From positions 11,654,053 to 11,718,052 of the forward strand of contig RPFO01000213.1 in assembly GCA_009746045.1 (NCBI GenBank): DNA of 64,000 nucleotides. Direction: 5' to 3'. Source of the stretch: Mesostigma viride (Eukaryota > Streptophyta > Mesostigmatophyceae > Mesostigmatales > Mesostigmataceae). The notes beneath the pieces are model-generated. The model ran no database searches and had not been told where the DNA came from. It saw nothing but the letters and a program-made list of their open reading frames with translations. Shown here in pieces: positions 33,401 through 45,302 of the stretch (position 1 is its first letter; the number at the start of each line of letters is the position of its first letter). A program made the translations under genes and the position numbers.

Positions 33401-36005
33401 ATACCATTTTGCTTTGCCCAGAGAAAAATCGCTAGCGTCTGAGGGGGGAGGCCCGACCCACTCGGCCGTTTTGCGGCCTCATCCGTACCGGTTGAACCCC
33501 CCCCCCACAAACCTTGGCAGACACACTGTCTCACCAAAAAAGTTATCCTGAGTTCCTCCCAATATTTAGGCGTAGAAGCCCCTTGGCGATGTTCCGTGCA
33601 AGCATTTTGGGTGTGGCGTGAATGTCATGCATCTCATTGATCTTAAAATGCCCCCCATTATGGAGTTCGTATTGTTTGCATCACAGAAATACTACACGCA
33701 TCCTAATGAACACGCATCAGAAATGTGGTTAGCGAGAAAGCAGGCATGAGCTCCAGATGTTCCACGCCACCCCACCCCCCAAACTCGCACACACCCAAGA
33801 AAAGGGGGAATGTTTTCAGGCTGGCTCATCGCATGTCAAAGCAGGAAGCTGCTTTTCTCTCCCCGTTAATCTTATTAAGATCGGCGAACCGGGTGATTCT
33901 TTCTTTTTGATCTTTTTCCATCTGGTCCCGTTTGATCAAGCTGGGACAGGGTAGCATGGATCGGCGCATGGAATGGTTCAGGTCGGGTGGTGATGGCTGA
34001 TGGGCTATCCTTGGGTTGGTGCAGTCCACGTGTAAATTGATTCATTATTTAATCCTCGGGTTATCAAGCATGGCACATAGAAGATTGTGCCGGGGGGTGG
34101 ATGCTTTGTATCTAGGGGCAGCGTCCGTTCAGATAATATGTTCTGGACCCATTAAGGGCGATCAGGATGGGATGGTCGTGGCAATGGCACATGGACGCAT
34201 GACAGTACGCTATCTATTGTGAAAATGTTGACATCATCTATAGATATATTAAAACATGCTTGTTTTAAGGAATAACAACAAATTACAAATAAATAACAAC
34301 AAAGTTACATGAAGAATAACAACAAGTTATTTGTTGAATGACATTAAGTTACTTGAAGAAATAACAGTAAATTACTAACAAATTACTAAGAAACAACAAA
34401 CTGTTTTAAAATATATGTACACATTTATTGTATATAAAACTCATGATGGTAAAATAATAATCTCTGCAGGAAGACGCGCTGCAGTGCTTCAAGCTTCCCT
34501 CCCCCCAGCTGTGCGTGGGCGGCACGCTCTGCGTGGAGCTGCTGGGCAAAGTGCAGACGCAGGAGTTTGACAACCTGTTCTACATCTGGTACGTTTATGC
34601 TGGCGACACTGTGCTGGGGTCGCTACTGGTTGGCCCTGCTGGTCGTACTGGTTGGTGTCCCTATTTGTCTTTGGGCCTGTTTGTATCTGGTTGTTCCCCC
34701 CGCCTATGCCCCCCTCTCTTTGTCCCTGTCCCTTGCGCTTTATGATCTTCGCCGCCACTAGCACCACTCCATCGCCACCCCGGCCACCCCTTGTGCCACC
34801 ACAGCCTCTGCCTTTTTTCTGTACAGCGTACTTTTTTTGTTCATGTGTGTGCGTATGTATGTGCGAGTGTGTGTGCTCAATACATCACCAGTTTTGCTGC
34901 GTTTGAACCATGTGAATCCCGCTTGCATGAACTTTTGGAAGCTGTTATAGGCTCGGTTAGGACTGCAGCAGTGTTACCGGCACCGGCATGTGTGTGAGTG
35001 TGTGCCCTCTCCCAATTTCTCCTCCCCCCCCCCCCCCCTCTCTCTCCCTCACTTCCCCACCTCCCCACCTCACTCTTTGCTGGAACGTTCATCAATTTGG
35101 CAACTGGCAAAGGCATAGCTTTTAGGACGTCAATTTCTTTTTTGGAAGCCGCATTTCTCGATTGGGTCTCGTGGCCGCCTTTGCCCAGCCTCTCTGGCAC
35201 GTTTCCTCACTTCTCAGCGCGTGTACATCAGAAATTCAGACATATGACACCCTGCGTTCCTTGCGTCCTCCTGTGCGGCCGACGTGTTCGATGGGCCGTT
35301 GGTATACGGCGCGTACAACACGCGATCGCGCCCGGCACGGTCCACAACCTGTCCTGGCCAACGACATCAACAACATGAACACCTCCAACAACAACAATGT
35401 CATCGATGGCAACAACAATGGCGATGACAACCACGATGACGACGCCCAATGATGATGGTAATGATGACAAATGCGTCGACCCTGTCACATACAACAGCAT
35501 GGACCAGGTCAAGGTGGTGGGCTGGCCCATCCCCCAGCATGGCTGCGAGGTCCTACCTTGCGGCCGCTGGCGACTCATCCAGCGTGGCGAGTTAGACCAA
35601 GCGCTGGATGTGCTGTCGATGGAAGAGCGCGATGTGCTGGCGCGCGCCGACCCAGCCCAGCCGCAACAGCCGCAGCGACCGGACCCGATGCGCCGGCTGC
35701 TGCGCCGGCCGCGGCGTACATTAGACATGGATTTGGACCATGGGGTTGAGGAGGATGGCAATGATGACGACGACGACGACGATGACGGGAGTGAGGATAT
35801 GTTTCAGGAGGTGGAGTATGAAGAGGAGCTCGAGGGTGACGGCAGCGGGTTAGGGTTGCGGGGTGGCGACGCGATCGACCTGGGGGATCCCCGGGCCGGC
35901 GTGCAGGCGCTGGATCGGATACTTCGGGAGCATGCGGTGGCGGGGGACACTCGCCGGTTCCGGGACAGGATATCTGCCTTTCTGTCCATGTATTTGAACG
36001 CCTGA
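27444..36005 (+). CDS. F-box protein, At4g00755-like, 5 exons, 436 aa
   Basis: Exons: 27444-27908, 28076-28106, 29752-29939, 34470-34588 and 35498-36005. The total is 1311 nt, phases match, and all introns are GT-AG. The N-terminus is an F-box (DSLEADVLGHAF...STSREWREIV, LWRKRCERECP), which would bind Skp1 in an SCF ubiquitin ligase. Then come ASSTDHPEESIANT, PSYWSSLGS, IHEIHLRPFK, PIYSAKRVRFRLGF, SYISPEFPMAQ, FKLPSPQLCVGGTL, VELLGKVQTQEFDNLFYIC and MDQVKVVGWPI. This order matches what I remember of Arabidopsis At4g00755, whose substrate is unknown to me. The ATG at 27444 is chosen because the F-box begins directly after it. The C-terminal region carries a run of eight Asp and a longer acidic tail than I expect of the plant protein. 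Intron 3 (4530 bp) holds pentamer satellites. Confidence 0.92.
30370..30570 (+). repeat. Ghost copies of F-box exon 3 3' edge
   Basis: Exon 3 ends ATGGCGCAG followed by GTGGGC. Intron 3 holds TGGCGCAGTTGGGTGA (30370), TGGCACAGGTGGGCAGC (30506) and TGGCACAGGAGG (about 30560), plus several GGTGGGCAAT motifs from 30150. The exon part is short, so these are suggestive rather than firm. Confidence 0.5.
30976..31560. repeat. Pentamer array with five homogeneous blocks
   Basis: The blocks in order are CCAGA/CCAGG (33 units, 30976-31140), TCAGG (39 units, 31141-31335), TCTGG (39 units, 31336-31530), CCTGG (4 units) and CCAGA (2 units). Neighbouring blocks differ by single substitutions. CCAGA and TCTGG are reverse complements, so the intron RNA could fold into a hairpin of roughly 165 bp with the TCAGG block as loop. 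Confidence 0.98.
31560..31935. repeat. Second CCAGA array with duplicated flank
   Basis: About 35 CCAGA units lie at 31689-31863. Their left flank (AATAATCAAACA...GAATTGAAAAGAAAATGA, then GACCAATC.ACCC) repeats the left flank of the first array at 30848-30975. Flank and array were therefore duplicated together. The right edge decays into CCAACC and CCAAA units. Confidence 0.9.
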
Positions 36006-37574
36006 CCTGATGCGGCGACTCGTGTGCTTGAACGCGCGATGGGCCGGGTCGCTTATGTACCGGAGGACGAATATCTTTCTGTTGTGAGGATCATGGGGAT
36101 GGCTCTTGCATGGGGTGGGCCTGCCCATGCACCTCGACATGTGATGGACCTCATCGCCTGTAAGCTATATATCATGTGATGGGCCGGCATCCGTGAGGAT
36201 CAACTTGAAAAAAGTTGCTCTGTTGTCACCGCCTGTGGTAGAATAAGGGAAGCGTTTGGATGATCAAGAAGGTCATCTGGATGGCTTTTTCGCGCAGGGT
36301 GAGAGCGGAGGGTACGCGTATTTGGCGCTCAATACAGGATGATCCGACGACTGAGGCGGCCAGCGCAGATGTATCCATCCTTTGGGATGGGTCAATCAGA
36401 GTCAATCAGAGATCCTTAATGAGAGAGAGAGAGAGAGAGTGATGAGAGAGGCAGAGATATGCAAGTCGGTGTGCTCGCGTCTGCCAGTGTTGTTGCGTTC
36501 ATCTCTTTTGTGGTTGTTGTCAAGTTAGACAACCATATACATAGGCAAGCGCGTGTGTATGTGGTTGTCTGACTGGATGTTTAGATTTGAGAGTGGAAGG
36601 CCTAAAAGGGCCGCCTAATTGGGATTGGAACGCCTACAGGGCCGCCGTCCAGGGGAATCAGATGCGCCACGGCGGACTACCATGAGACCCGTCGCTCACT
36701 TGAGCTTTAAGAAAGGGTACCCCAAACTGGAGAAGGGTCAAGTGGTACCTTATCTTGCCCTTGCCTCCTTGGTCGTTTGTCCTCGCTTTGGTTTGGCCAC
36801 GTCCGACCTGCCGGAGTGGCTGCATCAGGCAAAAAGGGGCGCCCTTATTAATGATCGATATAATGATTAGATTGTAACAGGGTGCGTGAGTTGATGCGTG
36901 GCTTTATCTCGTGGTTCTAAGGCCGCAGCACGCCCCCCCGCAATGTAGTGACTAGAAGCGGTGACAGGGCATGGATTTGCTTGGACGTAAATGTGGAATG
37001 GTGCAGGCGCTAGCACATTTGTGACACTTGTGTCACCCGCAGTGCAGGACAGCACAGACACCTGGGCTGATTTGAAGATCTTTATTTGGTTTCTGCTGCT
37101 GTCCTATGGAGGGCATAGTAATGGGCAGTGCAAATGGGTATTTAGGGATGCCCAGCTCTGTGCCTAGCTGTGCTGGTTTCTTTTTGCAGTCTAGCTGTCT
37201 GCCGAAGCAAGCTGTTGAGCAGCCTAGGGTGTGGCCACTCAACATCACACACCAAACGCCAGCCAAGGGTGCATGGTGCTGTGTGCCCACCCTAAGTTGA
37301 CCACTTGGCGTTGATACATGTAGTGAACAAGATATCAAAAGTTAGTTGTCTCACGTAAGATATCAAAATCTAAGGCAGACAAGGCAGCATGGGCTAGCCA
37401 TGGCTGCCTTGCGTGCTCAACTCCTAATGCCCTGGTAATTATGTCTGCAAGTGCTTCTTATTTGAATCCAATATACGGCGCTGCTTGTCTCAAGTGTTGA
37501 TATGGCTTTTTGCCTGAATATTCGCGCATGCCCATCCATAGCCTTAATTACAGCTAGTCGGGCCCTTGGCTCGC
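36006..37574. other. 3' flank of F-box gene, no gene seen
   Basis: No coding sequence is recognised. TGTAAG, a possible algal poly(A) signal of the TGTAA type, lies at about 36161. A (GA)n microsatellite lies at 36420-36440. Confidence 0.4.
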
Positions 37575-37575
37575 A

Positions 37576-37755
37576 GCAATTAATTCACACTCGTGCTCCC
37601 GTTGGGGAGTCACGGAGCAATGTTCAGCCCCGATGGATGGATGGGTGGGTACACGCAAGTCTACCGGTCTAAGCTATCTACAAAATAGTCCTATAACTAT
37701 GGTGCCCGCGACCCTAGGGGTCTTGTCTACCATGTCGCCCACGTGTGCAACTGAT
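37576..37755 (-). mobile_element. LINE 3' tail, family B
   Basis: The fragment is about 180 bp, near-duplicate of the following one. It has the stem-loop GTGCTCCC-GTTG-GGGAGTCAC (37593-37613), a (GGAT)n stretch and a flanking TTAATT tail remnant. Confidence 0.7.
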
Positions 37756-37756
37756 T

Positions 37757-38390
37757 AATTAGACTCGTGCTCCCGTTGGGGAGTCACGGAGCATTAACCC
37801 TGATGGATGGATGGATGGATGGATGGGGACCGGCACACAATCCTACCGGTCTAATCTATCTACAACATCACGCCAACTCTATTATTCTAAGCTCTCTACC
37901 CTAGGGGTCCTGTCTAGCGTGTTTGCACGTGTGCAAACGCAGGCGCTTCCCCACTGCAGCTAGGGGGGTTGTTGTCCTCTATGAACTGGGCCCCGCTTGG
38001 CCTTGTCCATCATCTTTTTCAAAATCACGGAGAGGCCTAGGCCCCCCATGTCCTCTACAAGCTGCTCGTACGTTGGAAGTGCGGGCCTTGCGGCATCTAA
38101 CCTGGTTGGGCCCGGCCCACGTGAGGAGGTGCCTGCCCGGCTGGCCGGGCGGGGCGCATCCCTGCAGAGGGGCACGGGAGGTACGGTCTACCTGGTTAAT
38201 TGGTGCGAGCTAAGTGCCCTACTAGCTGCAGGCGCCTCTGCTTGATCGTGCTGGTGATAAGTGGCACATTATGCTCCGTCAAGTCCGGTGTTTTTTGCAA
38301 AGTCACCCACATCTGTTCGGTGCTGCCCCTTGGCACAAGCTCTACAAACAGGTCGTGGACCGGCTGGATCGCGTAGTATCTGGGCACATC
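37757..38390 (-). mobile_element. LINE 3' end with coding remnant, family B
   Basis: The minus strand codes RRLQLVGHLARTN and continues to a stop at about 37957, followed by a 3' UTR, the family B stem-loop (37767-37787) and TTAATTA. RRLxLxGHLAR is typical of the region after the reverse transcriptase in CR1/RTE-like LINEs. The rest of the element is missing. Confidence 0.7.
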
Positions 38391-38639
38391 TGAACCCTGT
38401 CATGCCAGATCTCCTTTGCGGCCGTTCCGAGCTTGGCACTGGATTTGTTGTCCACATCGTCGCGTCGCTGCTGCAACACGATGTTTTCTGGCCCAGAAAA
38501 CATCGGCATATGCGGGCTTTTGGTTCCCGCGGCACATTTGAAAGTGCTGTCCTCCGGCTTTTTGCCTTTGCACCGTGTGCAGTTCTTGGACGTTTGGAAT
38601 CATGGCATGGCTAACGTGATGACTGACTAGCTAGACCTT

Positions 38640-38926
38640 TTCAGTGGTTTTCCATTTGCGGGTATTTCCTCGTAAATGGTGGGAGAGCGATCGCAGCAAT
38701 GGTGCTCACCACTAGACACTCCCGGCCAGTTAGGCTCGAAACACACGCCCTGATCAAGCATATGCTGTTTCCGGCCCCACCGTCTAGGTCATCTCGTCGC
38801 TCTACACGTAAGCCAGCCATAATTTCAATGCACAAGCTAGGCTACACATTTCCATCACCATTCATCTTCATCATCCTGAACGACTCGAACACGCGGACAA
38901 GATAACGGCAGGCTCGAGCTACCATT
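38640..38926 (-). mobile_element. LINE-related repeat body
   Basis: The sequence is homologous in inverse orientation to 48760-49000. It includes the segment from GATAACGGCAGGCTCGAGC to the GTAGAGCGACGAG seed seen beside the 7-bp satellite. Not coding. Confidence 0.6.
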
Positions 38927-39360
38927 AATTAGTTAATTAGTTAAAATCATAGCTCCGTTGGGAGCATATGTAACACATAGCCCTGAGAAAGGGGCATCTA
39001 TGGGTTTGTAATACAATCAGGGCGACAACCTGCAGGTGGAGGATGTACAACTATCACCTGCTCTGGGTGCACAAGGTGCACCTGCACCGCCATGATGGTT
39101 CATGCCTCCTTACCTCCGAGCTACCATGGTCCGGATTCTCCCGATATCTGGCCTGCGCTGGTTGTCTCCTTGATAAGTGGCATGCCGAGGTACAAGTCCT
39201 CAGGTTGCGGACATGAGCAGCGTAACCTACACGGAAAATAGACCGCAACATCAAAGAGACAACATGTTGGTGAATTGAATGAATTAATTGATAGACACGT
39301 GACTGCGTCACGTGAGCATAAGTCCTTATGTTGGTGACCTTATGTTGGGAATATATAACA
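38927..39360 (-). mobile_element. LINE 3' tail (family A) and mixed fragments
   Basis: The TTAATTAG tail is followed by the GCTCC-GTTG-GGAGC stem-loop (38952-38965) and about 140 bp of 3' UTR shared with 39470-39640 and copy 1. The UTR stops at about 39110. A copy of the dispersed GGAGACAACCAGCGCAGG unit follows (39127-39174), then a palindrome-bearing segment (about 39293-39325). Confidence 0.65.
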
Positions 39361-39456
39361 GTAGTGTAGATTAGTCAGGCTTAAAGCCTAGCATGTGCCG
39401 GCCTACGCGCATGTAAGTAAGTAAGTAAGTAAGTATAAAGTAAGTACTTGTGTGTC

Positions 39457-40080
39457 ATTAATTAATTAATTAAAATCATAGCTCCGTGGGGAGCATATGT
39501 AACACATAGCCCTGAGAAAGGGGCATCTATGGGTTTGTAATACAATCAGGGCGACAACCTGCAGGTGTAGGATGTACAACTATCACCTGCTCTGGGTGCA
39601 CTAGGTGCACCTGCACCTCCATGATGGTTCATGCCTCCTAAACAAGCACAGGCACCCAGGGGGGGCTTGAGGAGAGGGCCTAGAAGGCCTGCATGACATA
39701 TGGGGTGGAAGGTATGTGGCTAGGCTATAGCTAGGGTACACATGGCCTCTCAGCAGGGAGTAACTCCCTGCATGGGCAAAGCATGACTCGACATTGCTAC
39801 GGCTATTGCAAGGGCGGGTGTGGGCCCATCACGTAGGCATACATGGCCACGTCACTAAGCTTTCTAGTCTATACACTACTGCTATATATTCCCTAGGCTG
39901 GGGTGGCTGGGGTGGCTGGGGTTGCAGGGGTCGCCTGCCAGGGCTTACATGGGCGACGTAGATGTCCGCCCCCTTCCAGTAGACCGGCTTCTGCCCCGCC
40001 GTCTGCCGAAGCTGGAGGTAGGTCGGCCATAACTCCCGTCGCCGTTGTTGCTGCGTCAAGGTCAAGTCGTCGTCCAGCGT
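39457..40080 (-). mobile_element. ORF1-only LINE copy 2 (5' truncated)
   Basis: Minus-strand order is ORF1 C-terminus, 3' UTR, stem-loop (39481-39494) and (TTAA)n tail at 39457. The ORF1 end reads LTQQQRRRELWPTYLQL then KPVYWKGADIYV, the best-preserved ORF1 terminus in the window. No reverse transcriptase lies between ORF1 and tail. Confidence 0.75.
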
Positions 40081-40180
40081 GTAGGCTTGTGTGTCATGCG
40101 CAAAGGCATGCCACGGAGTACTATGCTAATCTCATTAGAAAAATAATATTATACACAAAAGTTTAAACAAATATCGTCTG

Positions 40181-40372
40181 CATCATCCCCCAACCGTTAA
40201 GCACTAGATGGGGATGTAATCCTCATCCGAGCTGTCCTCTACTGTAATGCATCATCCCCCAACCGTTAAGCACTAGATGGGGATGTAATCCTCATCCGAG
40301 CTGTCCTCTACTGTAATGCATCATCCCCCAACCGTTAAGCACTAGATGGGGATGTAATCCTCATCCGAGCTG
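40181..40372. repeat. 69-bp tandem repeat, about 2.8 copies
   Basis: Units start at 40181, 40250 and 40319 with CATCATCCCCCAACCGTTAA and are essentially identical. Confidence 0.97.
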
Positions 40373-40446
40373 TCGACGAGCTACGCGCATGTGCGCCCAT
40401 AATGGCCCGGGCCCATGGATGACGCCTTCAGAATTTAGCCAAGCCA

Positions 40447-42361
40447 TTAAGGGGACTCGCACGTCCAAAAGCCTGAAAAACAGACTTTAGTGAGTATCAG
40501 TTCCAATGCACATGGGAACCATCTAGTGATGATTGGGTACCATAAATATGATGTTTGGACATTCATACCACCACTTGTTGGGGGTACTACCCCCAACCAC
40601 GCACCGGTGGCGAGCTAAAAATAGAAAAAGACGCTATTTATGAGATATTTTGCCCAAGACAAACCACTTGTCTAAATGACCTGCCCATACATTTCTGCAA
40701 AGTTCCCCCACTTTTTTAAAAGCTGGGCTATTTACATGGCCAAAATGGTCACATTTGTTTGAGTTATTAATTTTCCCGCAAAATGGGTACTTTTTTTAGC
40801 AAAAAAAAATAAATCAAATCATTAACACATCAGATTGGGTCATCCATACATTTTAAATTCCACTGAGTGGGGGGAAACACACTGCCAAAATTTGAGCTCA
40901 TTCTGACAAGCGTAGCTCAAGTTATTGATTTTCCTGTGATGCCACCTGGGTAGACGCTAAAAGAGAATTGAGCTAGTGCTGAGCCAAAATGACATCTGTT
41001 TTGCTACCCTAGACACCCAAAAACATGCCCACTTTGATCACGGAGTGTGAGGAGGATGTCCGGAGCGTCATACGCCCCACCCCTCCATCGGCACAGCCAG
41101 CCTTGTGAGTCTACCCTTATCAACAAGGCTGGTAGGACGACACGCCTGAGCAGCATATGTCATGCCTATCTCAGGCTAATAATGTGCGATTTTGTGCCAA
41201 CAACCAAGTTGTTCCACCCAACAACACATTAAAAACCCTGTTCCAAAATGCCCAACAAGCCGGACATGTGGAGGACCACACATGCAGTATATAAAGAGAA
41301 AATAAGCTGACTTTTTATCCAGCCAACCTGTGGCTAGCTGCTCTGGTTAGCATGACAAAGGCTATCATTTACTCAGTGGGAAAGGTGAAGAGACCATTGG
41401 AACAACCTACCTGACGCATGTGCCACCAAAGCATTGTGTCCCGCAAAATGCACACTGCCTCCTTTCTAACAAGGACGAGCCACTTTCTTTAGGAGACAGG
41501 TGCCAGCTCGTCAGTGTCTGGGGAAAATGATGCCGCTGCTTAGGAAGACCGCGTGAATTTCCTCGAACACAACTGTCTATAAAGCAAAAGAAATTTCAGA
41601 GAAGCATGTAAATAAAAGCATTACACCTTCCCGACAGGTTGTGGGCCACGCGCTGCAGCAAGCCAGCCACGTCACAGACGAACTTGCTAAAAAACATCCA
41701 GGAATCTAGCGATGCAGCGCCAGGACCCGCAAGTTCATGGCTGCATCTGGCCGGAAAGAAGGCAAAAAGCTTACGCTCAACGAGCTAAGAAAGCAGGAAA
41801 GCGCTATCTTAGGACGTTTAATACAAGAACGTACCATAACGGGCATTTATTCGTGCCCAGGCGCACAAGAAAGGCCACCCTTTCATGGAGAGGTCGGGCG
41901 CGCATCGCGCAGGCCTAATGTTATCTTACCGCAAAATGACGGGAAAGGTAAGGATAGCAGCGGGAATTTTTACGGCTTTAGAAACATCATTAAACTAGCT
42001 TCCATTAGGACCATCAAAACTGGCAACAATCGACAATCACACCTGCAGGCATCCATTATACTTTATTCATCCCGACAGAAATTCAGGCCGGACCCCCCCT
42101 GCCGATGGTAAAGAAAAAAAGCCCACGACATTATAGATCGCAACCATCCCACCATAAAGTAGAATCAGTAACTAATTTTCTCCAACAATCGAGCATTTTT
42201 TCTGCTTTCCGCGAGCCAGATTTGTCACGTTTCGTCTAAAAGCAGTCGCCATGGCCACTTCCGCAAGGGGTGCGCGCACCGTGCACCCACTTTTCACGGT
42301 ACGGAGGGTACCGCGGAATTTTTTTGGCGCGGAAAAAATTCGCCGCGCCGAGTCCCCTTAA
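40447..42361. mobile_element. Possible TTAA-flanked inverted-repeat element
   Basis: TTAAGGGGACTCG (40447-40459) and its exact reverse complement (42349-42361) bracket 1.9 kb, inserted next to a LINE 3' UTR fragment (40383-40446). TTAA targets are typical of piggyBac-type elements, but no transposase is visible, so it would be non-autonomous. A 125-codon open frame (41737-42111, starting MAASGRKEGKK) is unrecognised. A 13-bp inverted repeat could arise by chance over this span. Confidence 0.3.
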
Positions 42362-42439
42362 TTAATTAAACGCGTTAAAAACAAAAACGCGGTGGCAGAA
42401 GATTGTCAAGGCTCACACGCCAGCCCCTGTGGGCAAGCC

Positions 42440-42655
42440 ACCTTCCCCCAAGTGGAGGCGGCGTTTTGATGAGTAGTGTAGTTTTAGGATTTTTCTAGAC
42501 TAGATAGCTTAGAGTTAGGTTAGTTCGATTACGCGGCTCCCTCCACTCCACCCATCCATCAAGGAATATGTGCTACATGATCTCCCAACGGAGGCATGCT
42601 ACAATTTAATTTAATTTAATTTAACTAATTAATTAATTAATCAATTAATTAATAG
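42440..42655 (+). mobile_element. LINE 3' end, family C
   Basis: The fragment is about 215 bp, ending in the stem-loop CTCC-CAAC-GGAG (42582-42593), then TTTAATTTAA and TTAATTAA repeats. It is inverted relative to the next copy. Confidence 0.7.
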
Positions 42656-42897
42656 ACACACGTGACTGCGTCACGTGAGCATAAGTCCTCAGTGGGAGGG
42701 GAACATGGGATGGAATGGATGGTGTAAGGCTGTCCGCTGTAAGCTATCTAGGTCCTAGTTACAGGGGTGTGGGCACCGCGGCCCGAATCGCTATGAATGT
42801 CATACGCGGTCACACGCGGAGCCCCCACAGACTTGGGGGTGGTCTCCTTCATCACTACTTGCCATCTATCCTTGCGTTACTACCATCTGCCTCCATT

Positions 42898-43383
42898 AAA
42901 AAAATTAAATTAAATTATAACATGTCTCCGTTGGGAGATCATGTAGCACATATTCCAGGTTGGATGGGTGGTGTGGAGGAAGCCGCGTAATCGAACTAAC
43001 CTAACTCTAAGCTAGATCTAGTCTAGAAAAGCCTATCTACGCTACTCATCAAAACGGCTCCTCCGTTTGCTCATCTGCCTCCATATAACAGACAAACCAG
43101 GAGGCTGCCCGGGTGTGAGCCCGTCACGTCTAGTGTAGCACATGTCCATGCCGAGTCTATCACGAAAAGTCCACGGGTGGCGGCCCTGCCGCGCGCGGCC
43201 TGGGGCACGCCAGGTGAGGACATATCGCCCAGGCTGGGCGGGCTTGGTGCCAGCTAGTCTATCTGATGTGTCTACCTGATCTGCCGTGCGGGCCAGGTGC
43301 CCGGCTAGGCCCAGGCGCCTGTGCCTAATAATGTGGGAAACATAGGGCAAATCAGCGTACAAATCCTCATTACTAATGTGCAA
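42898..43383 (-). mobile_element. LINE 3' end with coding remnant, family C
   Basis: The minus-strand frame 43383-43042 gives HRRLGLAGHLARTADQVDTS and ends RSRFDE. It is followed by a 3' UTR shared with 42440-42600 and the stem-loop TCTCC-GTTG-GGAGA (42925-42938), then AATTTAATTT. The open frame is 113 codons; the upstream part is lost. Confidence 0.7.
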
Positions 43384-43392
43384 ACCAAAGGG

Positions 43393-44866
43393 TTAATTAA
43401 TTAGTAACATAGCTCCGTTGGGAGCATATGTAGCACACATCCCAGAGAAGGGGCATATGGCTTTCAATACATTCTGGGAGTACTTCCTGCAAGGTACGTG
43501 GAATGTAAACAACACTTGCTCTAGGTGCACCAAGGGCACCTGCACCACCATGATGTCTCGGAGCTCCACCCAACTAAGGGGCCTTGCGCAGCATCTTGGT
43601 GACGTTGCCGTCGAGTTGTTGCTCCAGCTCCTGCGTCAGTGTCCAGGTCTCGGCGCCGTACTGTCTGAGGATCGTCAGAATGACGACCTTGAAGAGGTCA
43701 CGCTTGACGATCCGGGGTAGGGCGGGGTTTTGCTCCACAAGCGGCGCGGTGGTCATGGAGTTGCACCCACGCCGTCGTCAGGTCGTCCTCGCAGTCCCGG
43801 GAAGCCAACTGCCAGTGCCGAGCATGCAGCTTGAGCCGTGAAGCGGCCGGAAGTAGGGTAGTTGACCTCGGTGTCGTCTAAGAGGCAGAGTGTGGGTGCG
43901 GGGCCCTGCCATGCCGAGGGCCAGGGCCTCCGTTTTGGGGCTGATTTCTAGACCAACCGGCGCCCGAGCCTCGAGCGCCAGGCAGTCCAGCCAAAGTTGG
44001 GCAGACTCCGGCTTCTCGATGAGCGTGATGTCGTCGGCATAAATGAGCCAAGCCATGCCTATAACATATAGGATTAATATCAAGGAGACAACCAGCGCAG
44101 GCCAGAAATCGGGAGAATCATATCAATAATAAACAGGTACGGTGAATAATTAACAGGTACGGTGAGGCAGTCCTGACGCAACCCTGCCAGACGCCGGTCT
44201 GCAGTGGGCATGGCGGCCGGGTAATGCCGTGTTGAGTGCGCACCGAAGTGGTCGACCCCTCATACAGCGTGCGGATGATGGTAATCAGGGGAGACTGTGG
44301 GGACGCGAGCGCGAGCAAGGACAGCCCATAGAGCGTCCCAGAAGACAGAATCAAAAGCCTTGATGAAGTCGACGAAGATCAGGATGGCGGGAAACTCACC
44401 AGGTTGCAGGAGAGCGATTTCCTCGAAGAGGAGTTAGCGCGACGAACATGGCCATGACGGTGTTGCGCCCAGGACGAAAGCCCATTTGACTTTCCTCTAG
44501 GTGACGGTCGAGAGCAGAACGAAGGCGGTTGAGGATCATGCTCAAGAACAACTTGAGTGCGGCGCTCTGGATGCAGACTCCTCGGTAGCTGGCGGGGTCG
44601 TCAGGGGAACCTTTGCTTTTGTACAGCATAATAAGGTAGCTGTGCTGCCACTCATGCAGGAATCGGCGGCGCGTCGGCAAGCAGGATCCGGTTGCAGATG
44701 CCAAGCAGTCGAACCCCATGAGCGCCGTCAGCTTAATAATCACCGGGGCGGGGAGCTGGTCAGGTCCAACGGCGGCGTAGAAGCGGAGTTGCTTGGCGGC
44801 AGTGCTCAGCTCGAGCTCGGTGAACGGCGGTAGCTCGTTCAAAAATGGCATAACAGTGACCTGCAA
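43393..44866 (-). pseudogene. Broken LINE reverse transcriptase
   Basis: Minus-strand fragments in order: AVGPDQLPAPVI, SYLIMLYKSKGSPDDPASYR (44866-44396), QMGFRPGRNT, a YGLSLLALASPQSPLI segment (44354-44118), then WLIYADDITLIEKPES (the YADD catalytic motif, about 44040) and QYGAETWTLTQELEQQLDG (43756-43574). Frames change several times. A 42-bp unit (about 44086-44125) interrupts the stretch just before YADD. The element ends in the family A stem-loop (43412-43425) and a TTAATTAA tail, so it shares its 3' end with the ORF1-only elements. Confidence 0.85.
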
Positions 44867-45107
44867 ATTGAGTCATTATCGCGATATGCCATATCATATA
44901 TGTGCGGCACCCAGCTAGGTTGCGGTTACCGAACAAATTTCGGCGTCGGTAATAATGCAACCTTAAAAATCGCAACTTAACGCGGTAATGACTGTAGCTA
45001 TCTAGACAACTATGTATGCTAGCTTTCTGTATATACTGCACACATGTGTCACAGTGGCCGGGGGCTGCGACCACGAATGGACCGCATATATCAGGGCAAC
45101 GAGTTTA

Positions 45108-45302
45108 TCAAGGAGACAACCAGCGCTTTTATCTGAAGAAGAAAACCAGCGCAGGCCAGAAATCGGGAGAATCCGGACCATGGTAGCTCGAGCATGCCGT
45201 TTATATCTTGTCCGCGTGTTCGAGTCGTTCAGGATGATGAATATGAATGGTGATGGAAATGCGTAGCCTTGTGCATTGAAATTATGGCTGGCTTACGTGT
45301 AG
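45108..45302 (+). repeat. Dispersed LINE-related segment before the 7-bp satellite
   Basis: The segment starts TATCAAGGAGACAACCAGCG. It is similar to 48733-48890 (plus), 38800-38926 (minus), and the shorter copies at 39127, 44086 and 62686. Confidence 0.6.

Noticed and set aside
41737-42111. 125-codon plus-strand frame starting MAASGRKEGKK
   Set aside because: No family is recognised and no splice partners are seen. It lies inside a possible mobile element, so it is not called as a gene.
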